DNA of 64,000 nt from Notamacropus eugenii (GCF_028372415.1 NC_092879.1:100125277-100189276), one strand, 5' to 3'; counted from the stretch's first letter, positions 14,594 through 27,737 are shown. Numbers and translations: made by a program. The notes: generated from the letters alone by a model not told the origin.

Positions 14594-14599
14594 AATAAA
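14594..14599 (+). terminator. IL2RG polyadenylation signal
   Basis: A canonical AATAAA lies about 250 bases after the IL2RG stop, following a short A-rich run. It is the first such signal downstream. Confidence 0.75.
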
Positions 14600-14619
14600 G
14601 TTTCAGTTCATGAGAAACA

Positions 14620-15102
14620 GGAATGTTTGTGGTGTACGAGGGTGGAGGGGGACATTTGGGTGGGGGGGAACACCGACCAGGCCCAGACTGTAGGACAAGT
14701 TGTGCTTCCAGATAGTAAAGGTTAATGGGGGGGGGGGTTCAAAGGTACGCTTCTCCTGGAGCCTTCTTTGACCACTCTGAGAGCTAGTCTGGAGTGAGAC
14801 TGGCCCTCCTCAGCCCCTCATGTTGGGGCCCCACCCCAACTGTCCTCTGTTCAGTGAGCACACAAGCCTTCTCATCATTGCCTGACCTCATAATCACTCA
14901 GAGCACTGGGCTCCACCCATGATCCTCCTGGTTAACCTCAAGGGCCTCCACTAACCAGCCCACCTCTGGCCCTGACTAGTCAGTCAATGGGATCCATCTA
15001 TATCCTGACGCTCCATTACTCATCCCTGCCAGTGTCTAGTGGACTTTGAATTCTGTATGGCTCTTTAGCCCTCTTGGGACGCAGAAAAGCAGATTGAAGA
15101 CC
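14620..15102. other. IL2RG-CXorf65 intergenic spacer
   Basis: About 480 bases with no recognised feature beyond a G run near 14730. It should contain the CXorf65 promoter; no TATA box is evident. Confidence 0.4.
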
Positions 15103-17713
<2,611 letters not shown>

Positions 17714-17720
17714 ATTAGTC

Positions 17721-17726
17721 AATAAA
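17721..17726 (+). terminator. CXorf65 polyadenylation signal
   Basis: AATAAA starts seven bases after the stop codon, implying a very short 3'UTR. Confidence 0.7.
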
Positions 17727-18570
17727 GGATGGAACAGCCACATGACACCTGAGCTGGCTTTCCTTACTGGCTTGGTACTGACTGGGGATGAGACCAGTTA
17801 GTGTTCCTGTGGAACAAGACCTGGGGGCTTGTGGTGGGCTGCAGGTTCCATGAAGTGTCTGCCGGCGGGGAGGGGAGAGGGGGGAGGCAAAGGAATAGAC
17901 ATAGAATGTTCCATCCAAGGTACTTCGAGTACATTTATTGCAGGACTGGGTTCAGCTCTGGGGCCACCCTTTAAGAAGCACCAGTGCCAATCAACATCCA
18001 GGAAGGGGTAGCCTGGGATGGTCAGGGAACCTGTCAGAACATCCTTGGGCAGCTGAAAGACTGGGCAGGTGCAGTCTTGAAGTGGCCACGGGTCATAATC
18101 GCAATGACAGAATTCACTATTCGAAGAGAACTGGGACTGACAGTAGGGGGTAGGAATCCCATGATGCTTTGGGCTCCAAATGAGAAAGCTTTCTAACATG
18201 AACTGAGGGTCACCCAACAATGAGATACGCTGCCTCAAGAGCTCATGACTGGGTGGAACTCTTGCCTCAGGCTGGAGGCTGAGTTAGTGGACTTCTAAGG
18301 TTTTTTTCCAACTTCTTGCCTGGATGAGGGCAGAGTTGGCCCCCACAGCATAGTGGAGGTATTGGAGAGAGCAGAAGGTGGCTGGTGGGCAGATGCTTCA
18401 GTTTCTGTCACACTCTTTGGCTCCCACAGTACCAACAAAGGCCAGGAATGGCCACTTTTCTTCTCCCGGCCACGCTTTGCAGCTCTTCCATTCCAGGTCT
18501 CCCAAGAGGGCAAGGAAGCAGCAGAAACCAGAACCAGTTCTAGGTATTTATCTATTTCTTATTTATGTCT
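17727..18570. other. Spacer between convergent CXorf65 and FOXO4
   Basis: No gene is recognised. The two genes converge here; their mRNA ends are separated by roughly 0.85 kb if the predicted polyadenylation signals are right. Confidence 0.5.
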
Positions 18571-18573
18571 CCA

Positions 18574-18579
18574 TTTATT
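18574..18579 (-). terminator. Candidate FOXO4 polyadenylation signal
   Basis: The minus strand reads AATAAA within an A/T-rich stretch (18540-18600) that also has AATAAG and ATAAAT variants. If used, the FOXO4 3'UTR is nearly 1.9 kb long. Confidence 0.5.
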
Positions 18580-18778
18580 TAATTTAATCATTTGACACAC
18601 TTTCTCACTTGGATCTAGTACATACATACATTGACACGATCTGGGCAGGACCCAGGACACGATGGGAACCCACAGCAGGGAGGGGCAGGGGACTGTGCTG
18701 AGGGAGCTGGGGGAGGAGCAGGCCAAGGCTCGGAGGGGGGAGGTCTCTAGACACCCACCCAAGTCATCCCCCAGCCTT

Positions 18779-18946
18779 GGCGGTGTCGGTGGTGGTGGTG
18801 GTGTTGGTGGTGGTGGTGGTGGTGGTGGTGGTGGTGGTGGTGGTGGTGGCAGCGGCAGCGGCGGCAGCGGTGGGAGCAGGAGTGGCAGCGGCAGCGGCAA
18901 CAGCAGCAGCAGCAGCAGCGGCGGCGGCAGCGGTGGCAGCGGCGGC

Positions 18947-18983
<37 letters not shown>

Positions 18984-18992
18984 GCGGCAGCA
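18779..18992 (-). repeat. Compound trinucleotide repeat in the FOXO4 3'UTR
   Basis: On the plus strand, about 15 GGT units (18806-18849) run into mixed GGC/AGC units and then an uninterrupted (GCA)11 tract (18948-18981). In FOXO4 mRNA sense this is CTG-rich, then CCG/CTG mixed, then ACC repeats. It lies beyond the stop codon. Confidence 0.85.
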
Positions 18993-19628
18993 GCACTAGC
19001 ACTGAATTCAGTGCTCAGGCAGGAGCTCCCAGGGCTGAAGACTGGCCCTTGACTCAGGGCACTTCAGCTCCTTCCTTCTCCGAACAAATGGGGGATCCTT
19101 CCCTAAGCCACCACAGGCCTCCCCCTTAGCCCCCTTGGCCTTCCCGGAATTGGCCTCTCCCTGGGGAGACCAGGCTGTTCCATCTTTCTGCAATCCCTCT
19201 CCCCCTTTCCCCTGGGGCTTGCCAGGGACTGACTCCTTCCCTAGCATCTGGATGTGTCTATCTGTCTGTCTGTCTGCTGTCTGTAGTGTTTGCCTCGTGT
19301 CACGATTATAAAGCCTTCACAAAGAAAAGCAATCCCCCCCCAATCCCTAGCACCTTGCCTCTCTGTTAAAATCTCTATACTTGTGTTTATATATCGTAAA
19401 AAGTTTATAAAAAGCTTTTAGGTTATCTGCAGCTTTCCAAAGGGTTGCCTTGGCCTGGCTGGCTGCCTCAGGGCTCAGGCTTGGGCCCTCCTCTGTCCCT
19501 GCCCCCACCCACCCCCAGTTTGGGGGTCACTGCATAAAAAAAACCCAGGCCTTGGCTGGCTGCGGCCGATCAGGCTCAGTTGAGCAGTGAGCGAGCGAGT
19601 GAGCTAGCAAATGGGGAGGGAGGGAACG

Positions 19629-19766
19629 AGCTTAGCCTAGTTTAGTTTAGCTCAGCCCAGCTTAGTTTAGCTTAGCTCAGCCCGCCTGCCTGGCCTGGCC
19701 TAACCTAGCCTAGCCCAGTCCAGCCCAGTCCAGCCCTCCTGGCCCAGCCTGGCCTGGCCTGCCTGG
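19629..19766. repeat. Degenerate pentanucleotide array
   Basis: Imperfect 5-base units of the TTAGC, CTAGC, CCAGC and CCTGG kind run for about 140 bases. Unit sequence drifts from AT-richer on the left to GC-richer on the right. It lies in the predicted FOXO4 3'UTR. Confidence 0.7.
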
Positions 19767-20208
19767 ATAAAGCTCTCTACAAAAGGTCCTGCTCCCAAAG
19801 GCAGGGGTAAGGCCACTAGCGGCTTCACATTCCCAGGAGCACTGCCTGCCCCGGCAGCGGCCCCAAAGCCTTTGGGGGAGTGTGTGTATATGCGTGGTGA
19901 GTGTGTGTGTGGTAGCGTCCAAGGACGCTCTTATGGGGGGCAGGGGGAAGGGAACAGAGGCAGAGGGTGGCTCCTGGGAGGGGGGAGGGGGGGCCTTAGC
20001 CCCTGTTGGCACAGTGAGAATAACCCCCTCCCTCCCACCCCTCAGATAGCCCCTTGAAAGCAGTTGGACATTTAGAAGCCCCCCATGCCCGGACCTGAGG
20101 GGCTCTGGTCCCGGGGGAGGGACCAAGGGTAGGAAGAAAAAGGGACATTCTCGGCTCCTTCTTGGGGGTGGGGGCAGGGGAAGGAGCTCCCAGCTATGGT
20201 CCAGGGAC

Positions 20209-20426
20209 CTGTTGGAGGAGAGACAGAGACAGAGACAGAGAAAGGGATAAGAGGGAGGGCTAACTGGGGCTCTGTGGACAATGTGGAGGAGTACCACAGC
20301 CTTCTGGGAGGGGAAAGACAGGAAACCCCTCTGGAGCTCCCAGGGGCTCACCCCCCCCCCTCTCCCTGCCCTCCTTCCTACTCCTCCACCCCCAACCCAG
20401 GCCAACTGGTCGCTCTGCTCTCCTAC
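20209..20426 (-). other. Predicted last FOXO4 intron
   Basis: A strong donor (CAG|GTAGGA, exon edge at 20427) lies ten bases past the exon 2 stop. A strong acceptor with a long pyrimidine tract ends at 20209-20211 (AACAG|GTCCCTGG). If used, exon 3 starts at 20208 and is 3'UTR. Confidence 0.6.
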
Positions 20427-20436
20427 CTGGTCAGAC

Positions 20437-23400
20437 TTAGCTGGGCACCCATGAGTGGGTGGAGGGCTGTGAGTTGTTAGGGTAACTAGGCGCTCCCGAA
20501 CCAGGCTCAAAGTTGAAATCCAACCCTTCACCCCCATCCACTAGGTCGCTGATGATGTGATCCATATCACACTCCAGGTTCTCTATGTACACATCTAGGT
20601 CCAGGTCCTGTGGCATTTGGTCTTGGTCTGTAGCTTCATCGGAGAGAGGGGGCACAGCAGGCTCTGGGGCCTTAGGGGCAGGAGTGCTTTCCATGCCCAC
20701 AGGTGGTGCCATCAGGGCAAGGGGAGGAGGCAGAGGGCCAGGGCCTTGACTTTCCAAGGGCTTAGGGCCCAGGCTGACTCCTGGGGGCAGTGGGCTGGAA
20801 GCAGGAAGCCCCCCGGGCAGAAGAAGGGTTGAGGGTTGGGGAAGGATGGGATCCACTTGGGTCATAAGGATATCGGTGGAGGATGGTGAATCAGAGGTGA
20901 GCAGGGCCTCCAGAGTCTGGGAGCCGGAGAAGCGCCCCTCCCCAGGTGGCAGAGCCTCCTCAGAAGGGCCAAAGAGGGGGCCAGTAAAGGCAGCTGGGGG
21001 GCCAGAGCCCCCAGCAGGCTGCAGGGAGAAGCTCGAGGTAGCCCCCTGGGACAAAAGGGGCCTTGGGGTTGTGAGATTGAGCCCATCCAGCAGCTCAAGC
21101 TCCTCATTGACTGTTGGGGGAACACTGCCTGGGTAAGTGAGGGAGGCCATCACCTCCTCCTCAGCCACCCCCCCTTCAGGCTCTGGTCCCAGTCCTGTCC
21201 CCATGGGGGACAGTCGGGCACTGGCCATGCTGGCATTAGAGCTGCTACGTGGGCGGAAGGCCGTCCACACCTCGGAGTCATCGGGGCTTCGTGGACTAGG
21301 GCTACCTGGCCATTTGGGGTAGTAGCTCCCGGGACTAGCGGGAGCAGGGCCCTCGGCCCCCTCGGGTAACACAGCCGTCTTCTTCTTAGAGGCTTTGACC
21401 CGGCCACGGGTCAGCTTACTGCTGTTGTCCATGGAGGCTGCCCTCCTTCGTGGTGCCTTCCCACTCCTGCCGCCCTCGGGGTTCAGCATCCACCAAGAGC
21501 TCTTGCCCGTGGCCTCGTTATGGACCTTGATGAACTTGCTATGCAAGGAGAGGTTGTGTCGGATAGAGTTCTGTAGGGGCACAAAGAGGTGAGGGGTCAG
21601 GACTGAGGGAGGCAGTACTAGCGCTTTGCTGGCTGAGCTGACTGAAATGGGATGGGATCCCTGGGAAGGCAAGGTGCTGGTCCTGAGATCCTCCCCTGTG
21701 AGGGCTACCTGACCAGCTAGCAGGGCTCCTGGGAAGCTTGAAGTACACTCTCTGACCTTAATCCCACACTCGGGGGACTGAGTAGAGTGAAGTGGGTTGG
21801 TGCAGCCCATTAAAGAGGGACCACAGTTGCTGGACTGGTGGATGGTCCCACTGCCCCATTCCCTCAACGCAGAGTTGAGCAGGGTTTATGAGCACAATCA
21901 GGGGCCGGCAGGGTGCTGAAGTAGAGCAGGAGGCCAGGCCTAAGTCCTCCCTGGGACAGTAGCTAATGACCCTGGACACATACAGCACGCTTCCCCCAGA
22001 GCCTCAGTTTTCTCATTTGTCAAATCTGAGGAATCATGCTGGGAGTGTAGACTCCAAACCCTATCAACATAAGGGGACTCATATCTGCTATCATGGTTCT
22101 TATCACAGACATTATTCTATGGATGCTATCACAAGTGGTGGCAAAGCAGGCTTTGTTGCACTTGGAGAAGAATTAGCATCCCAAACCAAACCCAACAGCT
22201 GCCATTTACTAGCTAAGTCACTTCGAGTAAGTCCCTTATTTTTGGACTATAGTTTCCTCATCAATAGAATGGGGAGGAGGGGAGGTGGCCCTCCAAGGTC
22301 CCATCCACTTCAGAATCTTCTTCAATAACCCAAAGGGAGCAGAATAGCAGATGGTGGGGGTGCACCCAAAGGAGCACCCACCCCACGGCAGGATTGGAAG
22401 AAGAGGCTTGAGAGTGAGAGGCAGCAACAAGCAGTGTCAGCAGGGTCCATGCGATGACTCTGCTTGGGGATTCAGGACACCTGGCCTTCTGTCCCAGCTC
22501 TGCCACTTTATTAGCTGGCTGACTTGGGCTGGGTCACTCGGCCCAGGTTGGGAGGTGAATGTGTCCATGGCAACTGCTTTGTGGGATTCAAGTGTGAGTG
22601 ATTGCCATCACTTTCATTAAAGAAATGAAGGAATAAATGAATGGACTTGGAGAAGAAGAGGGAATACCAAATGTGCCCTGGAGACCTGGGTTCAAGCCCT
22701 GTGTATGTTAGCTACAGTGACCCTGGGTAGATCACTTAATCTGTCATTGTCCCAGGCAAATTCACAAAAGACTGGCTGACCTGAGTTAGTGAGGGGAATG
22801 TCTATACTAGGAGAGGAGGAGGAAGAGGAGGGAAGGCGAGGGGAGGAGGAGGAGGAGGAAGAAGAAGAGGAAAAGGAAGAGGAGGAAGAGGGGGAGCAGC
22901 AGCAGCTCCTTCCAGAGGGTGCCATAATCTTGAAATCCTCTATCTTTCCCAATATTCCATGAAGGATGGCACCTGCTGGGCACAGGTGCCAATGCATCAT
23001 CAGCACTGTGCTGATGATCCTCACAATAACTGTGAGGTAGGTGCTACTAGTAACACCATTTTACAGATGAGAAAACCGAGGCCCGCAGGGTCATACAGCT
23101 AGGAAGAGTCTGAGGGCACATTTGCACTCAGGTCTCACTGACTCCAGGCCCAGAGCTTCATCTGCAGATTAGAAACCCCTGTGGACAAGCTACCTTCCCT
23201 GGCTTCCAAGATGCCTTCCTTGCCCCCTGCCTCCATGGCCACACACAGCGGCCTCTTCCCACCTTCCCCATGGCCAGGCTCACCTCCTCCTGGAATCGCC
23301 TCTATGCCCCACACAACTGGCCACTTCATTACTGCCTCTCGCCTCTAAGGTCACCCCCTGCCTCCCCTGGGTGGGTCTGGCAGGAATGGCCTTGCTTATT

Positions 23401-26400
23401 TTCATCGTGTTTGTCTCCTCCATTCAAATTTAAGACCAGCTTTGATCTGGCCTTCAGGCACCCCAGTTCTTAGCTCAATGCCTGGCACATAGTGTGCCCC
23501 GATAAATGCTTGCTGATTGAGGACTGATGACTTCACCAGTGCAAGCATCCCGAGGCCGAGCCCTTCTCTTAATTCTTTCTCCCCACAGGGGGCTGGACAT
23601 CAAAGGACACACAGGAGACACTTGGTACATCTCTGCTGATGAGCTGATTAAATGCTCTCCTCTCCCAGGTGGTAATGATCGTGGAGTTCCCCTCAGGGTA
23701 CCATCTGTTCCTAGGTGCCCCATCCCATCTCTGCCAGTACTGATGCCAAGGCTGGGAACCAAGGACTGGCAGAGCCTTTCCATGCCCCCTCCCCAAATTC
23801 ATTTCCTCCTGGCATTCTAGTCCAATACTCTCATTTGGAAGATGGGGAAAGTGAAGCAAGCCAAAGAGGGGAAGGAACTTGCTGAGTTACCAGTTAACCG
23901 ACTGAAGTGGCAGTGCCAGCTTGAGCTAAGGGAAGCCACGAGGCGAACACAGTGAACGAATGGACAGCTCTCAAGCCCTTTCTAACCTTGACCTCTAACT
24001 GTAGTATCCTGGACTCCTCCCATGAGGCAGGGAGGGGCAGGATGGGGGGTGGGGTGGAGGGACGGGTGGGGGAGGGCGGACGGATGAGTCGCACATCTTC
24101 ATTTGTAAAATCAGAGAAGGTACTGTTGAAGATAATAGGTTCCATTTCTGCAGGCTATTCCTCCTAACAACCTTTCCAGGGACAGGTGGCATTAGAATTA
24201 CTGGCTCTATTTTACAGATAAGGAAATTGAGGCTCAAAGAGGGTCCCTTTTCCAGCTTATTTATATGGAGAGGAAATGTCAGCGCTGGGGCTCTAAAGCA
24301 GGCGTTCCAAATTCGGGATTAACACTCTTGAAATTCCCTCCAGCTCCCAGGCCAAAAAAATCTGTTGCCCCAGGACCTAGAGATTTGGATTGTGGGGGAT
24401 GGGCTCCATGGCAGAGCCGGATCCCTCTAGCCTTCAGCCTGCTTTATGACTGCTTCACTGATGAGAGGTTTTGTTTTGTTTTGTTTTTTCCCATGTTCCT
24501 TTTGGGGACACTAGGGTGAGGGCACCACTGCTGCCATGGCCACCCTGATACTGACTGACGTCATTTGAGAGAGCCCCCCCCTCCCACCTCCTCAGCCAGG
24601 CTGGGCTCTTAGCAACACACGCCACAAAGCTGCAGATTCTGGATGGGAGCAAAATGAACCCTGGTCCAGTGGCTGGCCCCTGGCTCCCTCCAGCTCCGCA
24701 GGCACATCCTTTCCCTCCCCTCTAGCTCTCACAAGACCCAGCTGCTTTAGGAAGCTGGGACCTGACCTTTCCTGTGGAGAGATCAGCTGAATAGCCCCTA
24801 GAAATGCACCTCTCCTCCAGCGTGGGAGCAGGCAGCCTAATCATTGGGCCCCTAATCCTACAGGATTCCACTGGACCCTACCGGGGTCCAAGCAGGGGGC
24901 CCAGGTGGTAGGACTGCCCAACTCGGAGTCAGGAAGACCTGGGTTCAAATCCTGCCTCTGACACTTAGCTGAGTGACTATGAGCAAATTGTTTCCCTCCT
25001 CCAGGCCTTAGCTTTCTCATTGTTAAGAGGGGTAACACCCTAGTGCCTGCCTCCACGTCACAGAGCTGCTGTGATGTTCAAATGACATCATGTTGGGAAG
25101 GAGCTCAGGAAATGTCAAGTTATCCTTATAACCAAACTGCGGGGCAGGGATAATCTGGACTTAAGCCAAGGAAGCCAGTTCAAGTATGGCTGGACCAGAC
25201 CCCCCCACCCCACCCCAGAACTGTGGCCCCAGGCTCAGCCTTCCTATTGCAGTTGGGATGACAGGGCCATCTTGGGCTGGGAGCCCCTCAGCCCAACTGG
25301 AGAAAGAAGAGAAGGCCTTCCTACCCTGAGCATTCAGCAACCAGTGGTCCTCCCTCAGACTCCAAGCCGGGTCATGGGAGAAGAGCAGTGGGCTGTTTTC
25401 AAGGTGCAGAGCAGGCTACCTGGGGAGGGGGGTGGGCCTGCACCTTGGTTTGGCAAGCCCAGCCTTCCAGTGTATCAGTGCCTGCAGCACGGATCAGAGC
25501 CTTGCACAGAGTAGGCCTTCAACCCCTAGGGTCAGCCTGGATCTGAGTCTCTACGTTCTTTGCCCCGGGGGCTGCTGATTACCCTGCCCTTTGTGCCAGC
25601 TGCAGGTGCAGGCAGCCACAGCTGGTTGGGAAGGGGGGGGTATTCAGGCAAACGACTGCGGTGGCGGCAGCAGCAGTCGGAACCTTGGAGAAATCCACCC
25701 CCACCTCACCCCACCCCCACTCCCCCCTTTCAAGGCTATAGCTCTATAAGGCTCAGTTCGCAGGCCATCTCTAGGGAGGTGCCCCCCTGCCGCTCAAACC
25801 CTTCCCCCCACATCGTTCTCTAAGGATGCTAGGATAGCTCCCATGATCTCTGCCTCCAGATAACATCCTAGAATTGGAGACCTAGAAGGGCCCTTCCCCA
25901 TCAACGAACGGATGAATGGATGAATGGATGGTGAGCCCTTTCACCGCTGTGCCGAGGACAGTTCGGGCAAAGGCCGGGTGCACAACAGGTGGTGCCCGCA
26001 GTGCCGCCCCCCCCCCCCAACCGGCTCCTCTCGGCCCTGGAGGGGCGGCAATCATTGCCGCCTAGCCTTTTCTCCTCGGCCCTGCCCCTGCGGAGCCCCC
26101 CGGACGGATTCCCCCCTCTGCCATCTCCCCCATCCGGCCCCCCCCCACCCCGGGCCCCCTCCTCACCAGGGCCAAAAGAGCTCTGCAGCGGCACGTCCCT
26201 ACCGAGGCAGCGGCAGCGGCGGCGGCGGCAGAAGGAGGGCAGGGCAGGGCAGGGGAGGGGAGGGGACGGCAGGGGAGGGGACGACAGGGGAGGAGAGGGG
26301 AGGGCAGCGCAGGGCAGCCGTCGCCCCCGTCCGCCTGTGTGTGCCCGCCTGCCCCGGGCTGCGAGGTTGGGGAGGGGATGTAAAGGCGCCCTCCCCGTCG

Positions 26401-27079
26401 GTGCGGTGCGGCACGGGGGCCAGGACTGGGCTGCGGCACACAGCTGGCGGGGGGGGGGGGGGGGGGGGGGGGGAGGCGGGGGGGGGAGAGGAGAGAAGGG
26501 AGGGGAGGAGAAGCGAGGAGGGGAGGGGAGGGGGGACGCAGTACCTTCCATCCGGCGGAGCTGTTGCTGTCGCCCTTGTCCTTGAAGTAAGGCACGGAGC
26601 GGACCATCCACTCGTAGATCTGGGCCAGTGTCAGCCGCTTCTCGGGGGCGCTCTCAATGGCCTGGCTGATGAGCTCGGCGTACGACTGGTTTCCCCAGGC
26701 GTTCCGGCGGGAGCCACCCTTGCGGGGCCCCGTGGCGGCGGAGGCGGCTACGGCGGCGGCGGCGGAGGCGGCGGTGGCGGTGGCAGTGGCGGCGGCGGCG
26801 GCGGCCCCGACCGGGGCTCCTAGGCGGCTGGCGGCTCCGGCCCCCCCCCCCAGACTCGGGAAGCGGCGGCCGCGGCGGCGGCGGCGGCGGCGGCGGCAGC
26901 AGCAGCAGCGGCGGCCCCGCTTCAGGCCGCCCCTCGGGCCCCAGAGTCGCGGGCTCGGGCCGGGGAAGGGGCCATGTGCACGAGCGGGGACGGCTCTGGG
27001 GCTCAAAATCGGGGTCGACGTCCAGCGCGCGCGCTGCCCCCGGCCCGGGCTCCCCATCCCGCTGGCCGCCGGGCTCCAT
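20437..27079 (-). CDS. FOXO4: FOXO4, forkhead box O transcription factor
   Basis: Nuclear transcription factor restrained by AKT phosphorylation and 14-3-3 binding. Exon 1 is 26545-27079; exon 2 is 20437-21570, separated by a 4,974-base intron at the FOXO-typical place inside the forkhead domain (AGWK|NSIRHNL). Exon 1 starts [14 protein letters not shown], then [15 protein letters not shown] (first AKT site), a Pro-rich and Ala-rich region, and [20 protein letters not shown] of the forkhead. Exon 2 gives forkhead helix 3 and wing 2, the second AKT site RRRAASMD, the third [10 protein letters not shown], an LxxLL motif (LEALL), and the acidic activation segment [17 protein letters not shown]. 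Exon 1 measures 535 bases where phase needs a multiple of three; an 11-base homopolymer at 26841-26851 lies where the frame changes. The C-terminus runs 20 residues beyond the human-type end to a TAA at 20437-20439, or exon 3 may supply a different end. Confidence 0.93.
22190..22330 (+). repeat. MIR-type SINE fragment
   Basis: Has 'CTGCCATTTACTAGCTAAGT' and 'TTTCCTCATCAATAGAATGG', the MIR core order, in diverged form. Confidence 0.55.
22815..22912 (+). repeat. Purine-rich GGA/GAA low-complexity tract
   Basis: About 95 bases almost entirely of A and G (GGAGGAGGAGG, GAAGAAGAAG units). Located in FOXO4 intron 1. Confidence 0.85.
22985..23165 (-). repeat. MIR-type SINE, inverted
   Basis: Has 'CCATTTTACAGATGAGAAAA', 'GGGTCATACAGCTAGGAAGA' and a right-hand head complement. 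Confidence 0.8.
23165..23520 (+). repeat. L2-like LINE 3' fragment
   Basis: The pyrimidine-rich text ends with 'CAATGCCTGGCACATAGTGTG' and 'GATAAATGCTTGCTGATTGA', typical of old L2-type 3' ends. The left limit is uncertain. Confidence 0.5.
24140..24255 (-). repeat. MIR-type SINE fragment, inverted
   Basis: Contains 'CTATTTTACAGATAAGGAAA' followed by 'GAGGCTCAAAGAGGGTC'. A similar but weaker piece is at about 23820-23890. Confidence 0.6.
24898..25130 (+). repeat. MIR/Ther-1-type SINE in FOXO4 intron 1
   Basis: Head GGAGTCAGGAAGACCTGGGT, core with 'GCTTTCTCATTGTTAAGAGG', then a tail resembling 'CACAGAGCTGCTGTGATG'. Confidence 0.8.
26841..26851 (-). other. 11-base homopolymer at the FOXO4 frame break
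   Basis: Eleven C on the plus strand (eleven G in the mRNA). The N-terminal frame and the forkhead frame would join if this run had ten bases. Exon 1 is also exactly one base longer than its phase allows. Confidence 0.8.
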
Positions 27080-27718
27080 GCGTGGTGGGGCTGGCCTCTC
27101 TTTGGGGGGCTCAGCACTCCGGGGGGCCGGCCCGGGGGGCGGCGGCAGGGGCGAGGGGGGCCCGGGGCTCCCGGCCCATCTCTGCTCCTGCTCCTGCTCC
27201 TACTCCCCCCGGCAGATCGGTGGCCCCGGCCGGCCGGCCGCCCACGAGGGGGGCGCGTGCCCCTGCTGCCCCTGCTGCCCGGGCTGCTGCGGAGGCGGCG
27301 CCCCGAGGGCTCCTCCCCAGACGTGCCTGCAAGGCGACTAGTCCCTGGAGCCTGCCCGGGCCCGGGCCACTCTCAGCCAGCCTCCCTTCCCACTGCTGCC
27401 GCCGCCGCCGCCGCCTCCTCCTCCCCGGGGCACCGAGTCACGCATGGCATGGCTCTTCTTACCCCCTCCCCCGGCCGGCCCCCACTCGCCCCTCCCCCCG
27501 CCCGCCCGCGCCTGCCCCCGCCCGGCCCGGCCCTCGGGCCCTCGGCCCCTCCGCCCCGGACCCGCTCCCTGAGCACCCCGCGCCCCCCAGCCCGCCTTCT
27601 CCTTTTGTTTTGATCCCACAAGCAGCACCCCCAGCCTGACGTCTCTGTTTACCACTCGCCCGAGGGGCCCTTCGCGCATGCTCTCTCCGGGACTCCTCCC
27701 GGGTGCTGGGGGCGGTGT

Positions 27719-27737
27719 ACTACAATTCCCAGCGTGC
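27719..27737 (+). promoter_or_regulatory. ZNF143-type site upstream of FOXO4
   Basis: ACTACAATTCCCAGCGTGC matches the well-known ZNF143/STAF promoter motif (ACTACAATTCCC followed by AGNRTGC). It lies 640 bases above the FOXO4 ATG, within the CpG island, a usual promoter-proximal place. Confidence 0.7.

Larger units (their letters stand above)
21571..26544 (-). other. FOXO4 intron 1
   Basis: A 5-kb intron with decayed MIR and L2 pieces, a purine tract, and a GC-rich right end that belongs to the promoter CpG island. No nested gene is recognised. Confidence 0.85.

Noticed and set aside
18662-19129. A Gly/Ser-rich or Ala/Val-rich 'protein' on the plus strand and a Leu/Pro-rich one on the minus strand
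   Set aside because: Translation of a trinucleotide repeat lying in the FOXO4 3'UTR.
25924-27639. Several 120-350-residue open frames on both strands around the FOXO4 promoter
   Set aside because: Low-complexity Gly/Pro/Ala/Arg translations of a CpG island; only the minus-strand FOXO4 exon 1 frames carry family motifs.
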